Shown: positions 33,708-43,091, numbered from the stretch's first letter. The stretch is 64,000 nucleotides of DNA from DATGFB01 sp032160545 (GCA_032160545.1 JAVHVN010000010.1:1-64000); one strand, 5' to 3'. Numbers and translations: made by a program. The notes: generated from the letters alone by a model not told the origin.

Positions 33708-33782
33708 CTCCCGACCTCCATGATCAAGAGATCCCTGGCGTCGAATATCGACGGAATCGGCTCTTGATCACGGAGAAGGGAG
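33708..33782. repeat. Palindromic repeat, copy 1 (possible bidirectional terminator)
   Basis: Nested inverted repeats: CTCCC (33708-33712) with GGGAG (33778-33782), CTCC (33716-33719) with GGAG (33772-33775), TGATCAAGAG (33721-33730) with CTCTTGATCA (33761-33770), and a central CGTCGA/TCGACG around an ATA loop. It sits between two convergent genes (stops at 33669 and 33793), so it may end transcription both ways. The same architecture recurs at 46409-46489 inside a gene. Confidence 0.75.
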
Positions 33783-33792
33783 GGGCGACCGG

Positions 33793-36700
33793 TCAGCGGT
33801 CCTCGAGATCCCCCTCGGTCTCGAGGTAGGCCGCGCGCAGCGCCGCGAGCGTTGCCGGATCGGGCTCGGCCCACAGCCTGCGGTCGGCCGCCTCGAGCAG
33901 CCGCTCGGCGATGCCGTGCAGCGCCCACGGGTTCGACTCCTGCAGGAACTTGCGAGTCCCGGGGTCGAGCACGTAGCTCTCGGTGAGCTTCTCGTACATC
34001 CAGTCCTCGACGACCCCGGCGGTGGCGTCGTAGCCGAAGAGGTAGTCGACCGTCGCCGCCAGCTCGAACGCGCCCTTGTAGCCGTGCCGCTTCATCGCCT
34101 CGATCCAGCGCGGGTTGACGACACGCGCCCGGAAGATGCGCGCGGTCTCCTCGCTCAACGAGCGGGTGCGCACCGAGTCGGGCCGCGTCGAGTCGCCGAC
34201 GTAGGCACGGGGGGACGAGCCGGTGAGCGCCCGCACCGTCGCGATCATGCCGCCGTGGTACTGGAAGTAGTCGTCGGAGTCGGCGATGTCGTGTTCGAGG
34301 GTGTCGGTGTTCTTCGCGGCGACCGCGATCCGGCGGTACGCCGTCTCCATGTCGGTGCGCGCGTCGCGGCCGTCGAGCCCGCGGCCGTAGGCGAAGCCGC
34401 CCCACGCCGCGTACACCTCCGCCAGATCGGCGTCGTCGCGCCAGTTGCGCGCGTCGATCAGGGGCAGCAGGCCGGCGCCGTACGCGCCCGGCTTGGAGCC
34501 GAAGATGCGCGTCGTGGCGCGGCGCTCGTCGCCGTGCGTCGCGAGGTCGGCTTGCGCGTGCCCCCGCACGAAGTTGAGCTCGTGCGGCTCGTCCAGCCCG
34601 GCGACGAGCTGCACGGCGTCGTCGAGCATCGTCACGACGTGCGGGAAGGCGTCGCGGAAGAAGCCGCTGATGCGCACGGTGACGTCGATGCGCGGCCGGC
34701 CCAGTTCGTCGAGGGGCACGGGCTCGACCGACGAGACCCGGCGCGAGGCCTCGTCCCACACCGGACGGACGCCGAGCAGGGCGAGGACCTCGGCGATGTC
34801 GTCGCCCGCGGTGCGCATGGCCGACGTGCCCCACACCGACAGTCCCACCGAGCGGGGGAACTCGCCGGTGTCGGCGCGGTAACGCTCGATCAGCGAGTCG
34901 GCCATCGCCTGCCCGGTCTCCCAGGCCAGCCGGCTCGGCACGGCACGCGGGTCGACGGAGTAGAAGTTGCGGCCGGTCGGCAGCACGTTCACCAGACCGC
35001 GCAGCGGCGAGCCGCTCGGCCCGGCAGGCACGTAGCCGCCGTCGAGCGCGTGCAGCGTGTGGGCGATCTCGTCGGTCGTCGCCGCCAGCCTCGGCACCAC
35101 CTCCGTCGCCGCGAACCGCAACACCGCCTCCACCGCCGCCGTGTCTGCCGGCGCCGCCGTTGCACGGACGAGCGCGGGCACGGTGGCGGCATCCCAGCCC
35201 GCGGCCTCCATGCCTTCGACGAGCCGGCGCGCGACGGCCTCGACGGCGTCCGCGTCGCCGCGCACGCCCGCGCCTTCGACCAGGCCGAGGGCCTCGCGCA
35301 GGCCGGGTAGCGCCTGCGCCTCGCCCGCCCACATCTGGCGCGCCCGCAGGATCGCGAGCACCAGGTTGACCCGCGCCTCGCCGGTCGGCGCCTCGCCGAG
35401 GATGTGCAGGCCGTCGCGGATCTGCGCGTCCTTGATCTCGCAGAGCCAGCCGTCGACATGCAGGATCAGCTCGTCGAACTCAGCGTCGTGCGGCCGGTCG
35501 GAGAGGCCGAGATCGTGGTCGAGCTTCGCGGCCTGCAGGAGCGTCCAGATCTGGGCGCGGACCGCGGGCAGCTTGGCGGGATCCATCGCCGCGATCTGCG
35601 CGTGCTCGTCGAGCAGCTGCTCGAGCCGGGCGATGTCGCCGTAGGACTCGGCCCGGGCCATCGGCGGAACCAGGTGGTCGACGAGCGTGGCGTGCGCCCG
35701 GCGCTTGGCCTGGGTGCCCTCGCCCGGGTCGTTGACGAGGAACGGGTAGACCAGCGGCAGGTCGGCGATGGCGGCGTCGGACGCACATGACGCCGAGAGC
35801 GCCGCGGTCTTGCCGGGCAGCCACTCGAGGTTGCCGTGCTTGCCGACGTGCACCATCGCGTGCGCGCCGAACTCGGCACGCAGCCAGAGATACGCGGCGA
35901 GGTAGTGGTGGCTCGGCGGCAGGTCCGGGTCGTGGTAGATCGCGATCGGGTTGGCACCGAACCCGCGCGGCGGCTGGACGAGCACCACCACGTTGTCGGC
36001 CTGCAGGGCGGCGAGGACGATCTCGCCGTCAGGGTTGCGGCTGCGGTCGACGTAGAGCTCACCGGGCGGCGGCCCCCAGTGCTGCTCGACCGCCGCGCGC
36101 AGGTCGTCCGGCAGCGTGCCGAACCAGTCGCGGTAGGTGGCGGCCGAGATGCGCACCGGATTGCCCTCGACCTGCGCGTCGGTCAGCCAGTTCTCGTCCT
36201 GGCCTCCCGCCGCGATGAGCGCGTGGATCAGGGCGTCGCCGTCCTGCGCGTCCAGGCCGGGCAGGTCGCCGACACGGTAGCCGGCCGCGCGCATGGCCTG
36301 CAGCAGCCGCACCGTCGACGCGGGTGTGTCGAGACCGACCGCGTTGCCGATGCGCGCGTGCTTCGTGGGGTACGCCGAGAGCATCACGACGACGCGTCGC
36401 TCCGACGGCGGCACGTGGCGCAGCCGCGCGTGGTTGACCGCGATGCCGGCCACGCGCGCGGCCCGCTCGGGATCGGCGACGTAGCTCGTCAGCCCGTCCG
36501 CGTCGGTCTCCTTGAACGAGAACGGCACGGTGATGAGCCGGCCGTCGAACTCGGGGATCGCGACCTGCGTCGCCGCATCGAGCGGCGTCAGGCCGTCGTC
36601 GCTGTCGAGCCAGTCCGCGTGGGACGACGTGAGGCACAACCCCTGCAGGATCGGCACGTCGAGCGCCGCGAGCGCGCCGACGTCCCACTCCTCGTCCGCC

Positions 36701-37425
36701 CCGCCGGCGCTGACGGCCGCGGGCAACGAGCCGCCGGCTGCGAGCACCGTCACGACGAGAGCGTCGGCCTGCGCCAGGGTCTCGAGCAGTTCCGGCGCGG
36801 CGGTGCGCAGCGACGAGCAGAACAACGGCAGCGCGCGCCCGCCCTTCGCCTCGATCGCGTCGGCGAGCGCGTGGACGAACGCGGTGTTCCCCGAGACCTG
36901 GTGCGCGCGGTAGTAGAGGACCGCGACGGTCGGTTCCGGCAGCTCGGGCCGGTCGGTCGCGGTGTCCGGCCGGTCGAGGCGGCCCCAGGTGGGCGTCGCC
37001 GCCGGTGGGTCGAACCCGAGCCCGGTCAGCAGCACCGCGTCGGACAGGAAGCGGTACAGCTGGGCAAGGTTGCCGGCGCCGCCCTGCGCGAGGTACTCGT
37101 GCGCCTCGGCCACCACGCCGCCGGGGACGGTCGAGAGCTTCATCAGCTCGGCGTCGGGTGCCGGCTCGCCGCCGAGGACGGCCACCGGCAGGCCGCTTGC
37201 GAGCACAGCGTCGAGCCCGTCCTCCCAGGCCCGCCGGCCACCGAGGATGCGCACGATGACCAGTTCGGCGCCGTCGAGCAGCGCAGGCAGCTCGTCGACC
37301 GCCGTGCGGGCGGGGTTCGCGAGCCGGTAACCGGCGCCGCTGGCGCGGGCGGAGAGCAGGTCGGTGTCGGAGGTCGACAGCAGCAGCACGTGGGGGGGCC
37401 AGCCTCTCGCGAGATCGGTGCGCAC
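33793..37425 (-). CDS. cobN: Cobaltochelatase subunit CobN
   Basis: A 1210-residue large subunit that binds hydrogenobyrinic a,c-diamide and inserts cobalt with ATPase partners. VLLLSTSDTDLLSARASGAG near the N-terminus, RILGGRRAWEDGLD, YYRAHQVSGNTAFVHALADA, SAYPTKHARIGNAVGLDTPA, GPPPGELYVDRSRNPDG, MVHVGKHGNLEWLPGK, LPTGRNFYSVDPRAVPSRLA, ISGFFRDAFPHVV and NPRWIEAMKRHGYKGAFELA are family motifs. Start GTG 37425 gives normal length; an upstream frame runs antisense into cobG. The AAA/VWA partner is encoded at 45322-47340. Transcribed alone on the minus strand, divergent from cobG with a 96-bp gap. Confidence 0.95.
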   Translation of the reverse strand: MRTDLARGWPPHVLLLSTSDTDLLSARASGAGYRLANPARTAVDELPALLDGAELVIVRILGGRRAWEDGLDAVLASGLPVAVLGGEPAPDAELMKLSTVPGGVVAEAHEYLAQGGAGNLAQLYRFLSDAVLLTGLGFDPPAATPTWGRLDRPDTATDRPELPEPTVAVLYYRAHQVSGNTAFVHALADAIEAKGGRALPLFCSSLRTAAPELLETLAQADALVVTVLAAGGSLPAAVSAGGADEEWDVGALAALDVPILQGLCLTSSHADWLDSDDGLTPLDAATQVAIPEFDGRLITVPFSFKETDADGLTSYVADPERAARVAGIAVNHARLRHVPPSERRVVVMLSAYPTKHARIGNAVGLDTPASTVRLLQAMRAAGYRVGDLPGLDAQDGDALIHALIAAGGQDENWLTDAQVEGNPVRISAATYRDWFGTLPDDLRAAVEQHWGPPPGELYVDRSRNPDGEIVLAALQADNVVVLVQPPRGFGANPIAIYHDPDLPPSHHYLAAYLWLRAEFGAHAMVHVGKHGNLEWLPGKTAALSASCASDAAIADLPLVYPFLVNDPGEGTQAKRRAHATLVDHLVPPMARAESYGDIARLEQLLDEHAQIAAMDPAKLPAVRAQIWTLLQAAKLDHDLGLSDRPHDAEFDELILHVDGWLCEIKDAQIRDGLHILGEAPTGEARVNLVLAILRARQMWAGEAQALPGLREALGLVEGAGVRGDADAVEAVARRLVEGMEAAGWDAATVPALVRATAAPADTAAVEAVLRFAATEVVPRLAATTDEIAHTLHALDGGYVPAGPSGSPLRGLVNVLPTGRNFYSVDPRAVPSRLAWETGQAMADSLIERYRADTGEFPRSVGLSVWGTSAMRTAGDDIAEVLALLGVRPVWDEASRRVSSVEPVPLDELGRPRIDVTVRISGFFRDAFPHVVTMLDDAVQLVAGLDEPHELNFVRGHAQADLATHGDERRATTRIFGSKPGAYGAGLLPLIDARNWRDDADLAEVYAAWGGFAYGRGLDGRDARTDMETAYRRIAVAAKNTDTLEHDIADSDDYFQYHGGMIATVRALTGSSPRAYVGDSTRPDSVRTRSLSEETARIFRARVVNPRWIEAMKRHGYKGAFELAATVDYLFGYDATAGVVEDWMYEKLTESYVLDPGTRKFLQESNPWALHGIAERLLEAADRRLWAEPDPATLAALRAAYLETEGDLEDR

Positions 37426-37521
37426 GAGGCCCTCGAACGCGCGGGCCAGGCGCCGAGTGCGACGGTCCCAGCGTCGCACACGGGGTTCGGGCGGTCGGGT
37501 CCGGCACGTACGCTTTGATCC

Positions 37522-38643
37522 GTGCTGCCAGCGGGGACGGTCGAGCGTCGGCGCCGCGACCTGTGTCCCGGTGCCCTGACCATGCACCCCGCGGCTGACG
37601 GCCGGCTGGCGCGGGTGCGCACGCCCGGCGGCCTCGTGACGCGGGGGCAGCTGCACGCCCTGGCGGCAGCGGCTCGCGAACTCGGCTCGGGCCGGCTCGA
37701 ACTCACCTCGCGCGGGAACGTGCAGCTGCGCGGGCTGCGCGCGGGAGCCGAGGACGAACTCGGCAACCGGCTGGCCGGCGCGGGCCTGCTGCCGTCGGCC
37801 ACTCACGAGCGGGTGCGCAACATCGTGGCCTCGCCGCTTGCCGGGCTGGACGCGCCGGTCCCGCTGGCCGCGACCGTCGATGCCCTCGACCGCGAGCTGT
37901 GCGCTCGCCTCGCCCTCGCCGACCTGCCCGGTCGCTTCCTGTTCGCGCTCGACGACGGCCGTGGGGACGTGGCCGCGCTGGGAGCGGACGTCACCGCGAT
38001 CGTCCGCCCGGGCGGTGGGGTGGTCGAGGGTTTCGCCGTCGCCGACGTTCCCGCGGCCATGCTCGCCGTCGCCGAGGCGTTCCTCGTCGAGCGGGCGGTG
38101 CAGGGCCTGCCGGCGTGGCGGGTCGACGAGCTGGGCGGCGGTCGCGAGGCGCTCCGCACCCGCGTGCAGGTGGCGCTCGGCGCACGCGCCGCGGCCGTCG
38201 AGGTGCCCGCCCCGCCGCCCGCACCCGCTGGGCCGGTGCGCCAGCTGGACGGCCGCACCGCACTGGTTGTGCTCGCTCCGCTGGGCCGGCTCACGGCCGA
38301 GCAGATCGAGCGGATCGCCGATGAGGCGTCCACCGCCCGAATCACGCCGTGGCGCAGTGTCGTCATCCCGGACCTCGACGCGCCCGCGGGCGTCGCGGCC
38401 CGCTTGGCCGCGGTGGGGTTGGGCGTCGACGCGGGCTCCCGGTGGCGTGGAGTGAGTGCGTGCACCGGCCGCCCGGGGTGCGCGAAATCGCTCGCCGACG
38501 TGCAAGCCGACGCCGCAGCCGAACTGGGGCGCTGGCCGGGCCGGGTCGTGCACTGGAGCGGCTGCGAACGGCGCTGCGGACGGCCGCGCGACACGTCCGT
38601 CGACGTGGTCGCGACGAGCGATGGGTACCGGATCGATGAGTGA
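37522..38643 (+). CDS. cobG: Precorrin-3B synthase CobG (sulfite/nitrite reductase-like)
   Basis: A 373-residue iron-sulfur/sirohaem-type reductase-fold protein. In the oxygen-dependent route CobG hydroxylates precorrin-3A at C20 using O2. LELTSRGNVQLRGL is the ferredoxin-like half-domain motif; the 4Fe-4S cysteines are Cys314 and Cys320 (CTGRPGCAKS) and Cys348 and Cys352 (SGCERRCGRP). GTG 37522 lies 7 bp after a TACGCT hexamer (37509-37514) with no ribosome site, suggesting leaderless translation. It overlaps cobH by 8 bp. Divergent sulfite reductase paralogues are a possible alternative, but the context is strong. Confidence 0.87.
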   Translation: MLPAGTVERRRRDLCPGALTMHPAADGRLARVRTPGGLVTRGQLHALAAAARELGSGRLELTSRGNVQLRGLRAGAEDELGNRLAGAGLLPSATHERVRNIVASPLAGLDAPVPLAATVDALDRELCARLALADLPGRFLFALDDGRGDVAALGADVTAIVRPGGGVVEGFAVADVPAAMLAVAEAFLVERAVQGLPAWRVDELGGGREALRTRVQVALGARAAAVEVPAPPPAPAGPVRQLDGRTALVVLAPLGRLTAEQIERIADEASTARITPWRSVVIPDLDAPAGVAARLAAVGLGVDAGSRWRGVSACTGRPGCAKSLADVQADAAAELGRWPGRVVHWSGCERRCGRPRDTSVDVVATSDGYRIDE

Positions 38644-39256
38644 CTACGTCCGCGACGGTGCCGAGATCTATCGGCAGTCGTTCGCGACGATCCGCGCGGA
38701 GGCCGACATCGCCCGGTTTCCCGACGACGTCAGCCGCGTGGTCGTGCGGATGATCCACGCCTGCGGCATGGTCGACCTCGCGGGCGACGTCGGGTACTCG
38801 CCCGACGTCATCGCCAAGGCGCGCGCCGCTCTCGATGCCGGGGCACCGATCCTGTGCGACGCGAACATGGTCGCGAGCGGCATCACCCGCCCGCGCCTGC
38901 CGGCCGGCAACGAGATCGTGTGCACGCTGTCCGACCCGCGGGTGCCTGACATCGCCGCGCGCATCGGCAACACCCGCTCGGCGGCGGCGATCGACCTCTG
39001 GCTCGATCGCCTCGACGGCGCCGTGGTCGCCGTCGGCAACGCGCCCACGACGCTGTTCCGCCTGCTGGACCTGATCGCCGAGGGCGCGCCGCGTCCGGCT
39101 GCGGTCATCGGGACGCCGGTGGGTTTCATCGGCGCGGCCGACTCGAAACTCGCACTCGCAACCGCGGACCTCGAACATCTGGTGGTGCACGGGCGCCGTG
39201 GCGGCAGCGCGATGGCTGTGGCCGCGGTGAACGCGATCGCGAGTGAGGCCGAGTGA
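38636..39256 (+). CDS. cobH: Precorrin-8X methylmutase CobH/CbiC
   Basis: A 206-residue enzyme that moves a methyl group from C11 to C12, giving hydrogenobyrinic acid. Catalytic His41 is in VRMIHACGMVDLAGDV; PILCDANMVASGITRPRLPA, GNTRSAAAIDLW, VAVGNAPTTLFRLLDLI and AAVIGTPVGFIGAADSKLAL are diagnostic. ATG at 38636 overlaps the cobG end (ATGAGTGA) and the stop overlaps the cobIJ start, so three genes form one translational unit. Confidence 0.95.
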   Translation: MSDYVRDGAEIYRQSFATIRAEADIARFPDDVSRVVVRMIHACGMVDLAGDVGYSPDVIAKARAALDAGAPILCDANMVASGITRPRLPAGNEIVCTLSDPRVPDIAARIGNTRSAAAIDLWLDRLDGAVVAVGNAPTTLFRLLDLIAEGAPRPAAVIGTPVGFIGAADSKLALATADLEHLVVHGRRGGSAMAVAAVNAIASEAE

Positions 39257-40776
39257 CCGGCGTGGGCGTCCTGTACGGCGTCGGTCTCGGCCCCGGCGAT
39301 CCCGAGCTGGTGACGGTCAAGGCCGCGCGGCTGATCTCCGCCGCCGAGGTGATCGCCTACCACTGCGCCCGGCACGGCCGCTCGATCGCGCGCTCGATCG
39401 CCGAGCCCTACCTGCGCGCGGGACAGATCGAGGAGCAGCTGGTCTATCCGGTCACGACCGAGACCACCGACCATCCCGGCGGCTATGCGGGCGCCATCGC
39501 GCAGTTCTACGAGGCCGCTGCGGCCCGGCTCGCGGTGCACCTCGACGCGGGGCGAGACGTCGTGCTGCTCGCCGAGGGTGACCCGCTCTTCTTCAGCTCG
39601 TACATGCACATGCACAAGCGTCTCGCCGACCGGTTCGAGACCCGCATCGTCCCGGGAATCACGTCGGTGAGTGCGGCCTCGGCGGCCGTGGGCACTCCGC
39701 TCGTCGAGGGCGACGAGGTTCTCACCGTCCTGCCCGGCACGCTGCCGCCGGACGTGCTGGCCGAACGCCTCCGGCTCACCGACGCCGCTGCGATCATGAA
39801 GGTGAGCCGGCACTTCGCCGGTATCCAGGACGCGCTCAAGCAGGCCGGCCGGCTCGACGACGCGCACTACGTCGAGCGGGCGTCCACGCCCGAGCAGCGG
39901 ACCGCGCCGGCCGCCGAGGTCGACGCGCAGGACGTGCCGTACATGGCGCTCGTCCTCGTGCCGGGGGTCCAGGCAGCCGGAGCGCTCGAGCCGCGGCATG
40001 CCACGGGCGGGCGCGATGCGCACACCGGCCGGGTCGACGTCGTCGGGCTCGGGCCGGCAGGTCGCGACTGGTTGACGCCGCAGGCCGCGGCCGTGCTCTC
40101 GGCCGCCGACCACGTCGTGGGATACACGCCGTACGTCGACCGCGTGCCGCCGAACCCGCGCCAGCAGCGGCACGGCAGTGACAACAAGGTCGAGTCCGAG
40201 CGGGCCGAGTTCGCTCTCGACCTGGCGCTGCGCGGGGCGCGGGTCGCAGTGGTGTCGTCCGGCGACCCGGGTGTGTTCGCGATGGCGAGCGCGGTGCTCG
40301 AGGTGGCGGCCGAGCCGCGCTACGCGGGGGTCGAGGTCGCGATCGTCCCCGGACTCACGGCGGCGCAGGCAGTCGCCGCGCAGGCCGGCGCCCCGCTGGG
40401 TCACGACTTCGCGACGATCTCGCTGTCCGACCGGCTCAAGCCGTGGCCGGTCGTCGCGCGGCGGCTCGACGCCGCGGCAGCGGCCGACCTGGCGATCGCG
40501 ATCTACAACCCGGCATCGACGTCGCGGCGGCAGCAGCTCGCCGACGCGCGCGAGGTCCTGCTGCGCCATCGCTCGCCCGACACGCCTGTTGTGGTGGGCC
40601 GGGCCGTCGGTTCGGACGAACAGTCGGTGCAGGTCACCACGCTCGGGGCACTCGACCTCGACAGCATCGACATGCGCTGCCTGTTGATCGTCGGCTCGTC
40701 GCAGACCCGGGCCGTCCCGGGCCCACACGGGAGCACCCGGGTCTTCACCCCGCGACGCTATCCAGCCACGCCGTAG
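39253..40776 (+). CDS. cobIJ: CobI-CobJ fusion: precorrin-2 C20- and precorrin-3B C17-methyltransferases
   Basis: A 507-residue bifunctional SAM methyltransferase. CobI half (1-245): LYGVGLGPGDPELVTVKAAR, LLAEGDPLFFSSYMHMHKRL, VPGITSVSAASAAVGTPLVE. CobJ half (from about residue 260): VDVVGLGPAGRDWLTPQAA, VVGYTPYVDRVPPNPRQQRH, VVSSGDPGVFAMASAVLEV, IYNPASTSRRQQLADAREVL. C20 and C17 methylation flank the CobG step, so one chain performs the methylations on both sides of the CobG reaction. GTGA overlap with cobH. Its 3' end overlaps the convergent cobK by 32 bp. Confidence 0.95.
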   Translation: MTGVGVLYGVGLGPGDPELVTVKAARLISAAEVIAYHCARHGRSIARSIAEPYLRAGQIEEQLVYPVTTETTDHPGGYAGAIAQFYEAAAARLAVHLDAGRDVVLLAEGDPLFFSSYMHMHKRLADRFETRIVPGITSVSAASAAVGTPLVEGDEVLTVLPGTLPPDVLAERLRLTDAAAIMKVSRHFAGIQDALKQAGRLDDAHYVERASTPEQRTAPAAEVDAQDVPYMALVLVPGVQAAGALEPRHATGGRDAHTGRVDVVGLGPAGRDWLTPQAAAVLSAADHVVGYTPYVDRVPPNPRQQRHGSDNKVESERAEFALDLALRGARVAVVSSGDPGVFAMASAVLEVAAEPRYAGVEVAIVPGLTAAQAVAAQAGAPLGHDFATISLSDRLKPWPVVARRLDAAAAADLAIAIYNPASTSRRQQLADAREVLLRHRSPDTPVVVGRAVGSDEQSVQVTTLGALDLDSIDMRCLLIVGSSQTRAVPGPHGSTRVFTPRRYPATP

Positions 40777-41488
40777 CGGCCTCGACGGTCGCTACCACCG
40801 GCACTCCGGGCGGCAGCGGGGGCCGGTCGACCACGACGACCGGGATGCGCCGCTCGCGCGCGGCGACGGTCTTGGCGCGCGTCATCGGGCCGCCGCTGTC
40901 CTTCGTCACGAGCAGCACGACACCGTGCTCGTCCATCAGCGCGCCCTCGCCCTCGACGGTGTACGGACCCCGGTCGAGCACCAGGGACATGCGCCGGGGC
41001 AGCGGCGCAGCGGGTGGGTCGACGGTGCGGACGAGATGCCGGTGCGATCCGTCGGCGGCGAAGGCGGCGAGGTCGCGCCGCCCGGTCGTCACGAACACGC
41101 AGCCCGGTGGAGCCGCCGCGGCGGCGGCGGCCGCGCTTGCGATGTCCGGTACGCGGTGCCAGTCGTCGCCGGGCTCCTCGGTCCAGCCCGGACGCCGCAG
41201 CACGAGCAGCGGCACGCCGCTGCGGCCCGCGGCCTGCGCCGCGTGCGCCGACATCGTCGCGGCGAACGGGTGCGTGGCGTCGACGACCGCGGCGATCTGC
41301 TGATCGCGCAGGTATGTCACGAGGCCGTCCACCCCGCCGAAGCCGCCGATGCGGACGTCCCCGACCGGCAGCGCAGGATCGCGCACCCGGCCCGCCAGCG
41401 ACGAGGTGATCGCGAACCCCGGCCGGTCGATCAACCCAGCGGCGAGCGAGCGGGCCTCGCCCGTCCCGCCGAGGATCAGTACCCGCAC
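40745..41488 (-). CDS. cobK: Precorrin-6A reductase CobK
   Basis: A 247-residue NADPH-dependent reductase. VLILGGTGEARSLAAGLIDR at the N-terminus, AVVDATHPFAATMSAHAAQA, VTTGRRDLAAFA and VTKDSGGPMTRAKTVAARER are family motifs. Transcribed on the minus strand and ending inside the 3' end of cobIJ (32-bp tail overlap). It is divergent from cbiD with a 40-bp gap, leaving little room for two promoters. Confidence 0.94.
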   Translation of the reverse strand: MRVLILGGTGEARSLAAGLIDRPGFAITSSLAGRVRDPALPVGDVRIGGFGGVDGLVTYLRDQQIAAVVDATHPFAATMSAHAAQAAGRSGVPLLVLRRPGWTEEPGDDWHRVPDIASAAAAAAAAPPGCVFVTTGRRDLAAFAADGSHRHLVRTVDPPAAPLPRRMSLVLDRGPYTVEGEGALMDEHGVVLLVTKDSGGPMTRAKTVAARERRIPVVVVDRPPLPPGVPVVATVEAATAWLDSVAG

Positions 41489-41528
41489 CCGGCGACCCTA
41501 CTGACCCGGGTGCGCCAGACTGACAACT

Positions 41529-42629
41529 GTGTCGACGGAGGCGGGCGGACCGGGTGGACGTGGCGCCCTGCGCTACGGCTGGACGACTGGTGCCTGCGCG
41601 ACGGCGGCGACGAAGGCGGCCTACACCGCGCTGCTGACCGGCGAGTTCCCGGACCCCGTGGCGATCACGCTGCCGCGCGGGCAGACGCCGTCGTTCGCGC
41701 TCACCCGGCAGCGGGTCGTCGTCGACGAGGCCGCCGCGTCGATAACCAAGGACGCCGGCGACGACCCGGACGTCACCCACGCAGCGGTGATCACCGCGAC
41801 GATCCGCCCCGGTGCGCCGGGCTCGGGGGTGGTCTTCGTCGCGGGCGACGGCGTCGGGACCGTCACCAAGCCCGGCCTGCCGCTCGACGTCGGCGAGCCC
41901 GCGATCAACCCGGTGCCGCGGCGGATGATGCGCGAGGTGGTCGCGTCGGTCGCGGCGGAGCACGGCGGAACCGGCGACGTGGTTGTCGAGATCTCGGTCG
42001 ACGGTGGCGGCGAGCTCGCGAAGCGCACCTGGAACCCGCGCCTCGGCATCCTCGGCGGCATCTCCATCCTGGGCACGACCGGCGTCGTGGTGCCCTATTC
42101 GTGCTCAGCCTGGATCGACAGCATCCGGCGCGGGATCGACGTGGCGCGCGCCGTCGGCGTCCAGCACGTGGCGGGGTGTACCGGCAGCACGTCCGAGGAC
42201 ACGGTGCGCCGGCTCTACGGCCTGCCCGACGAGGCATTGCTCGACATGGGCGATTTCGCCGGCGCCGTCCTGAAGTACCTGCGGCGCCATCCCGTTGCGC
42301 GCCTCACCATCGCCGGTGGCATCGGCAAGCTCTCGAAGCTGGCCGCCGGCCATCTCGACCTGCATTCGGGACGGTCGCAGGTCGACCTGCCGGGCCTTGC
42401 CGCGCTCGCCGCGGATCTCGGCGCCGACGCCGGCCTCGTCGAGCGGATCGGTGCGGCGAACACCGCTCTCGACGCGCTGCAGCTCAGCCAGGCAGCGGGG
42501 GTCCCCCTTGGCGACGCGGTCGCCGAAGCCGCGCGCGCCGAGGCGCAGGCGGTGCTGCGCGAGGCGCCGGTCGCCGTGGACGTCGTCGTGATCGACCGGG
42601 CAGGTGCCGTGGTCGGCCGGGCCGGCTGA
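41529..42629 (+). CDS. cbiD: Cobalt-precorrin-5B C1-methyltransferase CbiD
   Basis: A 366-residue CbiD. LRYGWTTGACATAATKAAYT is the family signature; TKPGLPLDVGEPAINPVPRR, EISVDGGGELAKRTWNPRLG, LGGISILGTTGVVVPYSC and TIAGGIGKLSKLAAGHLDLH follow. CbiD methylates C1 with loss of the C20 fragment in the cobalt-early route; the oxygen route uses CobF instead, which is not seen here. GTG 41529 has no clear ribosome site. Divergent from cobK. Confidence 0.94.
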   Translation: MSTEAGGPGGRGALRYGWTTGACATAATKAAYTALLTGEFPDPVAITLPRGQTPSFALTRQRVVVDEAAASITKDAGDDPDVTHAAVITATIRPGAPGSGVVFVAGDGVGTVTKPGLPLDVGEPAINPVPRRMMREVVASVAAEHGGTGDVVVEISVDGGGELAKRTWNPRLGILGGISILGTTGVVVPYSCSAWIDSIRRGIDVARAVGVQHVAGCTGSTSEDTVRRLYGLPDEALLDMGDFAGAVLKYLRRHPVARLTIAGGIGKLSKLAAGHLDLHSGRSQVDLPGLAALAADLGADAGLVERIGAANTALDALQLSQAAGVPLGDAVAEAARAEAQAVLREAPVAVDVVVIDRAGAVVGRAG

Positions 42630-42698
42630 GCCCGGCTGGCCCCCCGAGCCCGAGATACGCGCTGGCGCGCCGCGGCGCGTGCCCATCATGCTCGCGGC

Positions 42699-43085
42699 AT
42701 GACCCAACCGATCGATCTACCCGCCGCGCTCGGCACCTTCGACGAGCTGTGGAGCCCGCGCATCGTCACCGCGGTGAACGACTACGACGTCCGTATCGCC
42801 AAGGTCGAGGGCGAGCACGTGTGGCACGTCCACGAGGGCACCGACGAGTTCTTCCTCGTCCTTGACGGCGAGCTGCACATCGCGCTGCGCGAGGCGGGCA
42901 CCGAGCGATCGGTGACCCTCGCGCGGGGTGCGGTGTACGTCGTCGCCAAGGGCATCGAGCACAAGCCGTCTGCTCCGGGCGGCGCCGCGATCCTGATGTT
43001 CGAGCCGACGGGAACCCTGTCCGTCGGCGACCGGCACGACGACGTGCCCGGGCACGTCGACGCGACGACCGGGCACGCCCTCTAG
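42699..43085 (+). CDS. Cupin-domain protein
   Basis: A 128-residue single cupin barrel. HVWHVHEGTDEFFLVLDGE gives the metal ligands of cupin motif 1 (His, His, Glu), and ARGAVYVVAKGIEHKPSA gives motif 2 with His. Metal binding is therefore likely. It lies 69 bp after cbiD and converges on cobM with 6 bp between stops. Similar small cupins occur in many contexts, so a cobalamin role is only suggested by position. Confidence 0.8.
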   Translation: MTQPIDLPAALGTFDELWSPRIVTAVNDYDVRIAKVEGEHVWHVHEGTDEFFLVLDGELHIALREAGTERSVTLARGAVYVVAKGIEHKPSAPGGAAILMFEPTGTLSVGDRHDDVPGHVDATTGHAL

Positions 43086-43091
43086 GGGCTG

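Noticed and set aside
37426..38553. N-terminal extension of cobN
   Set aside because: The open frame continues upstream but runs antisense through cobG; CobN family proteins begin near VLLLSTSDTDLL, so the start at 37425 fits.
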